Of a stretch of 6,006 nt of DNA, positions 1 to 6,006 are shown piece after piece. The position numbers and the translations under genes are program-made. The first letter of the stretch is position 1. The number at the start of each line of letters is the position of its first letter. Source of the stretch: Prevotellamassilia sp. (GTDB lineage: Bacteria > Bacteroidota > Bacteroidia > Bacteroidales > Bacteroidaceae); contig JAHAWW010000062.1 of the NCBI GenBank assembly GCA_018383375.1, positions 1 to 6,006 of the forward strand, read 5' to 3'. Below the pieces are notes generated by a model. The model searched no databases, was not told the origin of the DNA, and saw nothing but the letters and a program-made list of their open reading frames with translations.

Positions 1-40
1 CCACCGTTGTTTCTATCCGGTTGCAGCCTTTGTTTGTCAT
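1..40 (-). CDS. Possible 5' end of an unidentified minus-strand ORF, cut by the window edge
   Basis: On the minus strand an ATG at 40-38 opens a frame that stays open to the window edge and reads MTNKGCNRIETTV. It has the same orientation as every other gene here and lies about 177 bases beyond the dapA stop, so it could be the start of the next gene. Thirteen codons are too few to recognise a family, and an open run this short arises easily by chance. The sequence before it is A-rich, as is usual ahead of Bacteroidota starts, but I see no TAnnTTTG promoter. The rest of the 1-217 interval shows no convincing gene or RNA. Confidence 0.2.
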   Translation of the reverse strand, partial: MTNKGCNRIETTV

Positions 41-208
41 AGTGTCTTATGCGGGTTTACCACATTTCTTCGTTTTTGTCTGTAGGTGTTTTATTCCCTT
101 TGTATGAGGGGTGTATGAGTGACGCTGCCAACATTTGGCATTGGGCTATCTCCACGTTGTTTGTTTCCAGCTTGACGGTAGGGGCGTGTCCAAGCGAGTA
201 TAAACGGC

Positions 209-237
209 GAGCCCGGCTCAAAACCCTTTTTCGAGCC
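209..237 (-). repeat. Inverted-repeat cluster overlapping the dapA stop codon
   Basis: On the plus strand GGCTC at 215-219 is flanked by two copies of GAGCC, at 209-213 and 233-237. Pairing 215-219 with 233-237 extends through AAAA (220-223) with TTTT (228-231). This gives a nine-pair stem with one bulged base (232) and a four-base loop, and it contains the dapA stop codon (218-220). Pairing 209-213 with 215-219 is the alternative but would leave a loop too small unless the inner pairs open. In the dapA transcript the hairpin is not followed by a run of U, so it is not a standard intrinsic terminator. It could be a weak terminator or a 3'-end stabilising structure. Confidence 0.35.
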
Positions 238-1105
238 AGTCTTTCATTTGTGTGATGGTGGCGTCGGTAGCCGGAACGAGGGGAAGTCTAAGCCGAGAGG
301 CGATGTCGCCGCGACAGGCCAAGAAGGTCTTGATGCCGGAGGGATTGCCGTCGACACTCATGAAATGATAGAGTTCGCGGAAACTGCGATGTATGCTGAG
401 CGCCTCGTCGTGCTGCCCCTCAAGAGCGGCATGTACCATTCGGCCAAACTCCGCAGGATAGGCATTGCCCACTACGGATATGACGCCACGGGCTCCGATG
501 CCAATGAGTTCGAGCGTAATGGCATCGTCGCCACTCAACACATCAAATCCCTCGGGGGCTCCGCTGATGATGGTCTCGATTTGGGCGAGATTGCCCGAGG
601 CTTCTTTGATTGCCACGATATTATCCACATTGCGAGCCAGTCGCAGGGTAGTGTCGGCAGTGAGGTTTACGCCTGTGCGTCCGGGAACGTTGTAGAGCAC
701 AATGGGCAGCTTGGTGCTTTCGGCCACGGCTTTGAAATGCTGATAAAGTCCTTCGGCCGATGGCTTGTTGTAGTAGGGTGTGACGATGAGCAGACCGTCG
801 ATGCCGCCCAAGTCGGCATGGCGAATAGCGTCAATCACGGCTGCGGTGTTGTTGCCACCTGCGCCCAAGAGGATGGGCACACGACCGCCGACCGCCTCAA
901 CAGCAAAACGGGTGATGGCGTGTTTTTCGTCGGCGGTGAGACAAGGGGTTTCGGCTGTTGTGCCGAGCACACAAAGAAAGTCGATGCCGCCGGATATTTG
1001 TTCATCGATGAGCCGGCGCAGGGCGGTATAGTCTACTGCCCCCTCGGGGGTGAAGGGGGTGACGAGTGCTACGCCAAGTCCGGTGAAAGGGTTTTGGGTT
1101 TTCAT
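218..1105 (-). CDS. dapA: 4-hydroxy-tetrahydrodipicolinate synthase (DapA)
   Basis: This cytosolic aldolase condenses pyruvate with L-aspartate-4-semialdehyde, the first committed step to diaminopimelate and lysine. The 295-residue protein is a single TIM barrel of normal family length (E. coli has 292). Aligning by eye with E. coli DapA, Lys167 in IVAIKEASG is the Schiff-base lysine (E. coli K161). The proton-relay residues are Thr50 in GTTAE, Tyr138 in YNVPGR and Tyr112 in TPYYNKP, and Arg143 matches R138. Most side chains of the E. coli lysine-feedback site are not conserved: H53 corresponds to Ala58, H56 to Lys61 and E84 to Ala89, while N80 and Y106 are kept as Asn85 and Tyr111. The enzyme may therefore be weakly inhibited by lysine (inference). 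The ATG at 1105-1103 follows an A/T-rich leader (AACAAAATATA) with no Shine-Dalgarno site. The gene lies 153 bases after prfA, and no promoter is recognisable in the gap. Confidence 0.97.
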   Translation of the reverse strand: MKTQNPFTGLGVALVTPFTPEGAVDYTALRRLIDEQISGGIDFLCVLGTTAETPCLTADEKHAITRFAVEAVGGRVPILLGAGGNNTAAVIDAIRHADLGGIDGLLIVTPYYNKPSAEGLYQHFKAVAESTKLPIVLYNVPGRTGVNLTADTTLRLARNVDNIVAIKEASGNLAQIETIISGAPEGFDVLSGDDAITLELIGIGARGVISVVGNAYPAEFGRMVHAALEGQHDEALSIHRSFRELYHFMSVDGNPSGIKTFLACRGDIASRLRLPLVPATDATITQMKDWLEKGF

Positions 1106-1258
1106 TATATTTTGTTGAGGGATGTTTGTTTAGCGCGTGTATAGCCGCCAGTGGCCATTTATTGGGTTGATTGCTTTTTTTGTTCGAAAGCAGTGCCCCG
1201 CAGCCAGGTGTGCCTGTTTGATTTTTGGTCTTGTTGTATCACACCAATGGAGCCGAGC
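1106..1258 (-). other. prfA-dapA intergenic gap with a short hairpin
   Basis: This gap contains no ORF with coding character and no TAnnTTTG promoter on the minus strand. The only structure I see is a perfect six-pair inverted repeat, TGCTTT at 1172-1177 with AAAGCA at 1187-1192, around a nine-base loop. Neither strand has a T-run after the stem, so it does not look like an intrinsic terminator. Whether dapA has its own promoter here or is read through from purM-prfA cannot be decided from the sequence. Confidence 0.4.
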
Positions 1259-2362
1259 TCAAAGTTCTGCTTCTCTCATTCGTTCGGCGTTTTCGGCTAA
1301 AATGAGGTGGTCAATGCAGTCTTGAATGTCGCCATCCATAAAAGCAGGGAGATTGTAGATGGTGTAGCCGATGCGGTGGTCAGTGATGCGGCCCTGCGGA
1401 TAGTTGTAGGTGCGAATTTTGGCAGAGCGGTCGCCGGTAGAGACGAGGCTTTTGCGTCGTGATGCGATGTCGTCTTCGTGTTTTTGTCGCTCTCTGTCGT
1501 AGATGAATGTGCGCAGACGTGCCAATGCTCTCTCTTTGTTTTTGGGTTGGTCGCGTGTCTCGGTGCACTCGATGAGGATTTCCTCGCTCTCGCCCGTGAC
1601 GGGGTTGCGCCAATTATAGCGCAGGCGTACACCGCTCTCGACCTTGTTGACGTTCTGTCCGCCGGCACCGCTGGAGCGGAAGGTGTCCCATTTGATTTCG
1701 CCTTCATTGATGACTACGTCGAAGGCTTCGGCTTCGGGGAGCACTGCCACAGTGGCTGCCGAGGTGTGGACTCGGCCTTGGGTCTCGGTGGCCGGTACGC
1801 GTTGAACACGGTGTACGCCGCTCTCGTATTTGAGTGTGCCATACACATCGGTGCCGCTGATGGAGCAAACGATTTCTTTAAAACCTCCGGCAGCTCCCTC
1901 GCTTGCACCGGATACTTGCAATTGCCATCCGCGGCTTTCGCAATATTTGGCATACATGCGAAAAAGGTCGCCTGCGAATAGTGCTGCCTCGTCGCCGCCT
2001 GTGCCACCGCGTATCTCGAGTATGGCGTTTTTGGCGTCTTCGGGGTCACGGGGCATGAGGCTGAGTTTGATGGTCTGTTCGAGTTCGGGCAGTCTGTGTT
2101 CGAGCGCAGCGAGTTCGTCGCGGGCCATCTCTTTGAGTTCGGCATCGTTCTCGTTGAGCAGTATGTGTCGGCTCTCGTCTATTCCGCTGAGTGTGGCCGC
2201 ATATTGTCGGCGAAGATTGTCGAGTGTTTCGAGGTCTTTATATTCTTTGGTCAACCTCACGTAGCGCCCTTGGTCGGCAATGACCGAGGGGTCGGCAATG
2301 AGTGTGGCCACTTCGTGGAAGCGGGCCTCGAGGCTTTCGAGTTTTTCGAGCAGTGTGTTCAT
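1259..2362 (-). CDS. prfA: Peptide chain release factor 1 (RF1)
   Basis: RF1 recognises UAA and UAG in the ribosomal A site and triggers hydrolysis of peptidyl-tRNA. The protein has 367 residues (E. coli RF1 has 360). It shows an N-terminal helical domain (about 1-110), the central conserved block starting at ILEIRGGTGGDEAALFA (114-130), the codon-reading tripeptide Pro-Ala-Thr at 190-192 and the catalytic Gly-Gly-Gln at 234-236. Gln236 is the residue that PrmC methylates in this family. The PAT tripeptide separates it from RF2, which carries SPF. The GGQ block followed by NKVESGVRLRY and the C-terminal TDHRIGYTIYNL block is typical of full-length class I factors, unlike short ArfB/YaeJ proteins. 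The ATG lies 3 bases after the purM stop (TGA-TTT-ATG), so the two genes are almost certainly co-transcribed and perhaps translationally coupled. As I recall, pyrF often follows prfA in Bacteroides, but here dapA does. Confidence 0.97.
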   Translation of the reverse strand: MNTLLEKLESLEARFHEVATLIADPSVIADQGRYVRLTKEYKDLETLDNLRRQYAATLSGIDESRHILLNENDAELKEMARDELAALEHRLPELEQTIKLSLMPRDPEDAKNAILEIRGGTGGDEAALFAGDLFRMYAKYCESRGWQLQVSGASEGAAGGFKEIVCSISGTDVYGTLKYESGVHRVQRVPATETQGRVHTSAATVAVLPEAEAFDVVINEGEIKWDTFRSSGAGGQNVNKVESGVRLRYNWRNPVTGESEEILIECTETRDQPKNKERALARLRTFIYDRERQKHEDDIASRRKSLVSTGDRSAKIRTYNYPQGRITDHRIGYTIYNLPAFMDGDIQDCIDHLILAENAERMREAEL

Positions 2363-2365
2363 AAA

Positions 2366-3537
2366 TCAATAGTGGAACTCGCCCCACTCGCTTTTGATGG
2401 TGAGCGAACGCTGACCTTCTTCAATATGTCCGACAACTTGTGCGTCGATGTTGAAGCTGCGGGAGATGGCGATGATGTCGTCGGCATATTCGGGTGCCAC
2501 GTAGATTTCAAAACGATGGCCCATATTAAAGACTTTATACATCTCGGCGGGGTCGGTGCCGCTCTCGTGGGCTATGGCTTTGAAGAGCGGAGGTGTGGGG
2601 AAAAGATTGTCTTTGACCACCCTGCAGTTGTCGCCGACGAAGTGGAGCACTTTGGTTTGTGCGCCGCCGGTGCAGTGCACCATACCGTGGATATGTGGGC
2701 GATGGGCATCGAGCACTTTTTTGATTACAGGGGCGTAGGTTCGTGTGGGGCTGAGCACGAGTTTGCCGGCATTGACGGGTGCGCCCTCGACGGCATCGTT
2801 GAGATGATAGCTACCGCTATAAATCAGTTCTTCGGGGACAGCGGCGTCGAATGTTTCGGGGTATTTTTCGGCTAAATATTTGGCAAACATATCGTGGCGG
2901 GCCGAGGTGAGTCCGCTGCTTCCCATTCCGCCGTTGTAGGCCGTTTCGTAGGTGCCTGTCCGGACGAAGAGAGTCCCACGATGACGTCGCCCGGACGGAT
3001 ATTTTTATTGTCTATCACGTCAGCTCGCTTCATGCGGCAGGTGACGGTCGAGTCGACTATGATAGTGCGCACCAAGTCGCCCACGTCTGCGGTTTCGCCT
3101 CCGGTGGCATAGATGCCAATACCCATATCGCGGAGTTGTGCGAGCAGTTCGTCGGTTCCGCCGATGATGGCAGAGATGACTTCTCCCGGTATGAGCATTT
3201 TGTTTCGTCCGATGGTTGAGCTGACGAGAATGCCCTCTGTTGCGCCAACGCAGAGCAGGTCGTCGGTGTTCATAATCAGAGCGTCTTGTGCTATGCCTTT
3301 CCACACAGAGAGGTCGCCGGTTTCGCGCCAATAGGCATAGGCCAAACTTGATTTGGTGCCGGCTCCGTCGGCGTGCATAATGTTGCAATATTCCGGATCG
3401 CCTCCGAGGATGTCGGGGATGATTTTGCAAAATGCTTGTGGGAAGAGGCCTTTGTCGATGTTTTTGATGGCCGCATGCACGTCTTCTTTCATTGCCGAGA
3501 CGCCGCGCATCATGTATCTTTGCTTACTGTCTATCAT
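2366..3537 (-). pseudogene. purM: AIR synthase (phosphoribosylformylglycinamidine cyclo-ligase), interrupted by a one-base frameshift
   Basis: PurM uses ATP to close formylglycinamidine ribonucleotide into aminoimidazole ribonucleotide, the fifth step of de novo purine synthesis. The first frame starts at ATG 3537-3535 and encodes residues 1-195 (ending SSSGQA), then runs through unrelated residues to a stop at 2874-2872. The rest of the protein continues in another frame from TAC at 2950-2948 (YETAYNGG, then MGSSGL) to the stop at 2368-2366. Restoring one base gives GQATYE across the junction and 390 residues in all, about the usual length for the Bacteroidales type and longer than E. coli PurM (345). 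Family motifs survive on both sides: HADGAGTK (55-62), GGETADVGDLV (146-156), HCTGG (288-292) and FNMGHR (337-342, restored numbering). The break falls near the start of the C-terminal AIRS_C domain. As written the gene cannot make a full protein, but a sequencing error is quite possible. It probably heads an operon with prfA. Confidence 0.9.
2951..2955 (-). other. Site of the purM frameshift (one base missing)
   Basis: The minus strand reads GGACAGGCACCTACGAAACG. In-frame reading gives Gly-Gln-Ala-Pro-Thr-Lys, whereas the family has Gly-Gln-Ala-Thr-Tyr-Glu. One extra base within GCACC (for example GCCACC or GCAACC) restores Ala-Thr-Tyr-Glu and joins the two frames. The spot is not in a long homopolymer; at most one base of a C or A doublet has been lost. 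Confidence 0.85.
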
Positions 3538-3583
3538 AGCGTTTTGTTTGTATGATTGGGCTGTGAAGTTGTTTATTTGGCTG

Positions 3584-3591
3584 CAAAATTA
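3584..3591 (-). promoter_or_regulatory. Probable purM-prfA promoter, Bacteroidota -7 element
   Basis: The minus strand reads TAATTTTG here, a perfect match to the Bacteroidota primary-sigma -7 consensus TAnnTTTG, and continues as TAATTTTGCAGCC. It lies 46 bases before the purM start codon, so transcription would begin near 3579 and leave an A-rich leader of about 40 bases. I do not see a good TTTG -33 element 19-21 bases upstream, which lowers confidence. The position between ligA and purM suggests that purM-prfA is transcribed separately from pgeF-ligA. Confidence 0.5.
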
Positions 3592-3645
3592 CGCAATATT
3601 TATCACGTATGATGTGTGGAGATGTTGGGATGTGTGTTTTTATTG

Positions 3646-3670
3646 AATGGCGTCACTCCGCCAAGCCATT
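3646..3670 (-). repeat. Short inverted repeats immediately after ligA
   Basis: Two overlapping and mutually exclusive hairpins can form at the ligA stop. AATGGC (3646-3651) can pair with GCCATT (3665-3670), or TGGCG (3648-3652) with CGCCA (3659-3663) around a six-base loop. In the ligA transcript the structure is followed by CAAUAAAAACAC rather than a U-run, so it is at best a weak intrinsic terminator. It may instead mark the 3' end of the message. Confidence 0.35.
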
Positions 3671-5705
3671 ATGTTTCGCTGCCTGCTGTCTTGTCAATGA
3701 GCGTGAGGAAGTCGGTTTCGCTCATTATCTTCACGCCGAGTTTTTGTGCTTTTTCGAGTTTTGAAGGTCCCATATTGGCTCCGGCCAAGATGAAGGAAGT
3801 TTTACTCGAGATGCTCGTGACGTTTTTACCGCCGTGTGCTTCGATGAGTTTTTTGTATTCGTCGCGTGAATGTTGGGTGAAGGTGCCACTGACGACGACC
3901 GTCTGGCCCGAGAGACAATCAGAGAGGGTTTCGGTCTCGGGCATAGCCATGTTCACCCCGGCGGCCTGCAGTCGGGCCACAAAGTCGAGGTTGCGTGGAT
4001 TGGCGAAATATTCGGCCACAGCGCCGGCTATGATTGCTCCGATGCCCTCCACGCTGAGCAACTCTTCCATGCCGGCTTGGCGCAGGCGCTCGATGGTTTT
4101 GAAATGTGCTGCCAACGATTTAGCGGCCACTTTACCCACAAAACGTATGCCGAGTGCAAAGACCACTCTGTCGAACCCGGCTTCACGGCTACGGTCGATG
4201 GCTTTGATAATGTTTTGAGCCGAGCGTTCGCGAGTACCATAGGCTCCTGAGAGGTCTTTGACGCCCAGCCGGTAGAGGTCGGCAGCATCGTGGAGCAGGT
4301 CACGCTCAAACATCTCGTCGACACTCTCAGGGCCGAGCGAACTGATGTTCATGGCATCGCGGCTGATGAAGTGCTCTATGCGGCCCTTAATCTGTTGCGG
4401 ACATCCGGTGGCATCGGGGCAATAGGTGGCGGCTTCGCCTTCGTAGCGCACAAGTGGCGCACCGCAATCGGGGCAATGGTCAATAAATTTGACTTTCGGG
4501 CCCAACTTCTCATCGCGCAGCTCTTTGGCCACGCCGACAATTTGCGGAATAATCTCGCCGGCTTTTTCCACATAGACCATGTCGCCGATGTGGAGGTCGA
4601 GTCCGGCGATGATGTCTTGGTTGTGAAGGGATGCGCGACGAACCATCGTGCCTGAGAGCTGAATGGGCTCCATATTGGCCACCGGCGTGACGGCACCGGT
4701 GCGCCCCACGTGATAGGTCACTTCGACAAGACGCGTCAGGGCGCGCTCGGCCGGATACTTATAGGCAATGGCCCAGCGTGGCGATTTAGCCGTGTAGCCC
4801 AACGCTTTTTGCTGACGAATGCTGTCCACCTTGAGCACGATGCCGTCTGTGGCCACGGGGAGGTTTTTGCGTTGTTCCTGCCAATAGTCGATATAATCAA
4901 AGACGGCGTCAAGGCCGGTGACGCGTTTCATAGCCTCCGACACCTTGAAGCCCCACCCACGTGCCATCTCAAGGTTGGCGTAATGGCTCTCGGCCGGAAT
5001 GTTTTCGCCCAAAAGATAATAAAGACGGGCGTCGAGACCACGCTCGGCCACCACTGCTGAATTTTGGCTTTTGAGCGTACCAGATGCCGCATTTCGTGGG
5101 TTGGCAAAGAGGGGTAGCTCGCGCAGCTCTCGCGCTTTGTTGAGCTGTTCGAAGCGCTCCCAGGGCATGAGGATTTCACCTCTGATTTCAAACTCGTCGG
5201 GCCATCCGGCTCCTTCGGGCAGCACGAGGGGGATAGAGCGTATGGTGCGCACATTGGCTGTGACATCATCGCCGAGGGTGCCGTCGCCTCTCGTGACAGC
5301 TCTGACCAGTCGGCCTTTTTCATAAATGAGCGATATGCCCAACCCGTCAAATTTCAGTTCACAGCAAATCTCAAAGGGTTCGCCGCCCAGTCCCTCCTCT
5401 ATGCGGCGATAAAAAGCCTCGACATCGCCGCGATTATAGGTGTTGCCGAGAGAGAGCATGGCATAGCGGTGAGGCACCTGTTCAAACTTATGGCTCAAGT
5501 CGCTCCCCACACGTTGCGTGGGCGAATTGGCATCAAAAAGTTCGGGATGATGGCTTTCGAGTTCGGCCAGTTCGGCCAGCAGACGGTCAAACTCGCGGTC
5601 TGATATTTCGGGTCGGCTCTCCACATAATATAAATAATTGTGGTGGTGGAGGGTGGCTCTCAACTGAAGGATGCGCTCCTTCTCGCTTTGGTCGAATAAG
5701 CTCAT
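3669..5705 (-). CDS. ligA: NAD-dependent DNA ligase LigA
   Basis: LigA seals nicks in duplex DNA (Okazaki fragments and repair patches), using NAD+ as adenylyl donor. The 678-residue protein has the complete bacterial architecture; E. coli LigA has 671. The Ia domain (about 1-70) carries the NMN-binding motif HHNYLYYV...PEISDREFD (21-40). The nucleotidyltransferase domain (about 71-320) has the adenylated Lys118 in KFDG, plus Lys292 and Lys316. The OB fold (about 323-402) includes VTPVANMEPI. The zinc finger uses Cys411, Cys414, Cys429 and Cys435, with the same spacing as in E. coli. Helix-hairpin-helix repeats (about 440-590) and a C-terminal BRCT domain (about 597-675) follow. In the NMN site, Phe39 replaces the Tyr35 of E. 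coli, a conservative change. No catalytic residue I checked is missing. ATG 5705-5703 gives the expected N-terminus and lies 53 bases after the pgeF stop. Confidence 0.98.
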   Translation of the reverse strand: MSLFDQSEKERILQLRATLHHHNYLYYVESRPEISDREFDRLLAELAELESHHPELFDANSPTQRVGSDLSHKFEQVPHRYAMLSLGNTYNRGDVEAFYRRIEEGLGGEPFEICCELKFDGLGISLIYEKGRLVRAVTRGDGTLGDDVTANVRTIRSIPLVLPEGAGWPDEFEIRGEILMPWERFEQLNKARELRELPLFANPRNAASGTLKSQNSAVVAERGLDARLYYLLGENIPAESHYANLEMARGWGFKVSEAMKRVTGLDAVFDYIDYWQEQRKNLPVATDGIVLKVDSIRQQKALGYTAKSPRWAIAYKYPAERALTRLVEVTYHVGRTGAVTPVANMEPIQLSGTMVRRASLHNQDIIAGLDLHIGDMVYVEKAGEIIPQIVGVAKELRDEKLGPKVKFIDHCPDCGAPLVRYEGEAATYCPDATGCPQQIKGRIEHFISRDAMNISSLGPESVDEMFERDLLHDAADLYRLGVKDLSGAYGTRERSAQNIIKAIDRSREAGFDRVVFALGIRFVGKVAAKSLAAHFKTIERLRQAGMEELLSVEGIGAIIAGAVAEYFANPRNLDFVARLQAAGVNMAMPETETLSDCLSGQTVVVSGTFTQHSRDEYKKLIEAHGGKNVTSISSKTSFILAGANMGPSKLEKAQKLGVKIMSETDFLTLIDKTAGSET

Positions 5706-5758
5706 TGCCGGGGGGTGAAGAAATTAAACGGAAGGTATATAAAGATTTACACAGTGGC

Positions 5759-6006
5759 TTAGGCTTCCGGGCAGAGCATGATGCCGCTGAAAATCCTGCC
5801 ACTGCCTGTGCCCAGTCGGCGTGCCGAGAAAAACCGTTGGTCGGTCTTTGTGCAGATGTCGGCCACCATGATGTGGGGGAAGGGGATGCCGGCGTTCAGC
5901 AGTTCGTCGGCACAGGCAGCGCTCAAGTCGATGTGCCATTTTTCGCCGTTGGGCGCGGCATATTTGCGACCAATCGAGTCGAGGTTGAAACCGGCTGCAG
6001 CAAAGG
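5759..6006 (-). CDS. pgeF: PgeF/YfiH family purine nucleoside phosphorylase / laccase-domain protein, C-terminal part
   Basis: A minus-strand frame enters from the right edge and ends at TAA 5761-5759, giving the last 81 complete codons of a larger gene. Translating by hand, it contains KWHIDLSAACADELLNAG followed by ICTKTDQRFFSARR and then GTGSGRIFSGIML near the C-terminus. The block CT....RFFS.RR followed by SGR is the C-terminal signature of the YfiH (DUF152, multicopper polyphenol oxidoreductase) family. Members of this family have been assigned purine nucleoside phosphorylase/adenosine deaminase activity and, for E. coli PgeF, a role in peptidoglycan editing. The metal-binding His and Cys residues of the family lie upstream of this window and cannot be checked. 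Which activity applies here is unknown. It precedes ligA by 53 bases on the same strand. Confidence 0.88.
   Translation of the reverse strand, partial: FAAAGFNLDSIGRKYAAPNGEKWHIDLSAACADELLNAGIPFPHIMVADICTKTDQRFFSARRLGTGSGRIFSGIMLCPEA

Noticed and set aside
49..255. A 68-codon plus-strand ORF beginning in the left intergenic region
   Set aside because: It runs into the 3' end of dapA in antisense, has an unremarkable composition and shows no promoter or recognisable domain.
248..1144. A 298-codon open frame on the plus strand, antisense to dapA
   Set aside because: It lies almost wholly opposite dapA, whose protein is clearly conserved. The translated product has no recognisable motif, so it is a by-product of dapA codon composition.
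1172..1192. The hairpin between prfA and dapA as an intrinsic terminator
   Set aside because: The stem is only six pairs with a nine-base loop, and no T-run follows it on either strand.
1478..1981. A 167-codon plus-strand open frame opposite prfA
   Set aside because: It is antisense to the conserved PAT and GGQ region of RF1 and its product resembles no family I know.
2096..2875. A 259-codon plus-strand open frame opposite the prfA/purM junction
   Set aside because: It spans two conserved minus-strand genes and has no leader or motif of its own; its openness follows from the codon use of those genes.
2940..2970. Programmed ribosomal frameshifting in purM
   Set aside because: A -1 slip after GCA would give the expected ATYE, but there is no X-XXY-YYZ slippery heptamer and no evident downstream stimulatory structure, and PurM is not known to use recoding.
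2366..3537. purM as a functional two-chain protein, restarting at the ATG at 2926-2924
   Set aside because: The break falls inside the conserved glycine/serine loop at the start of the C-terminal domain, not between domains, and restarting at 2926 would lose residues 196-204 of that loop.
1..6006. Mobile elements, CRISPR arrays, tRNA or rRNA genes, or a novel defence or biosynthetic system
   Set aside because: I found no direct-repeat arrays, transposase motifs, tRNA T-loop/acceptor arrangements or unexplained long coding regions. Nearly all the sequence is accounted for by five housekeeping genes.

Overview
This 6006-base window is an ordinary housekeeping stretch of a bacterial chromosome. 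All recognised genes lie on the minus strand. Reading in the direction of transcription (right to left) they are: the 3' end of a PgeF/YfiH multicopper-oxidase-fold gene (right edge, incomplete), ligA (NAD-dependent DNA ligase), purM (AIR synthase, interrupted by a one-base frameshift), prfA (peptide chain release factor 1) and dapA (4-hydroxy-tetrahydrodipicolinate synthase). The left 217 bases hold no gene I can name, only the possible first codons of another minus-strand ORF running off the left edge.

The organism is most likely a member of the Bacteroidota, probably order Bacteroidales. The PurM protein is the divergent ~390-residue type typical of that group, with motifs such as HADGAGTK, GGETADVGDLV and FNMGHR. 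The ligase, RF1 and PgeF tails also resemble Bacteroidales homologues as I remember them. Start codons follow A/T-rich leaders rather than Shine-Dalgarno sites. The one promoter-like site I can support, upstream of purM, is a perfect match to the Bacteroidota -7 consensus TAnnTTTG. The coding regions look moderately GC-rich for the order. I cannot name a genus.

Layout. pgeF and ligA are 53 bases apart and may be co-transcribed. A 131-base gap between ligA and purM contains a small inverted repeat just after ligA and the promoter-like TAATTTTG ahead of purM. purM and prfA are separated by 3 bases and almost certainly form one operon. A 153-base gap with no recognisable promoter separates prfA from dapA. 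The genes do not form a single pathway. They cover DNA replication and repair (ligA), de novo purine synthesis (purM), translation termination (prfA), lysine/diaminopimelate synthesis for peptidoglycan and protein (dapA), and cell-wall or purine-nucleoside quality control (pgeF).

The one clear anomaly is purM. Two adjacent reading frames together encode a complete, well-conserved protein, but a single base is missing at about position 2951-2955. Restoring it gives a 390-residue PurM. Either this is a sequencing or assembly error, or the strain carries a broken purine-biosynthesis gene directly upstream of an essential release-factor gene. I see no mobile elements, CRISPR arrays, tRNA or rRNA genes, or signs of an undescribed system.
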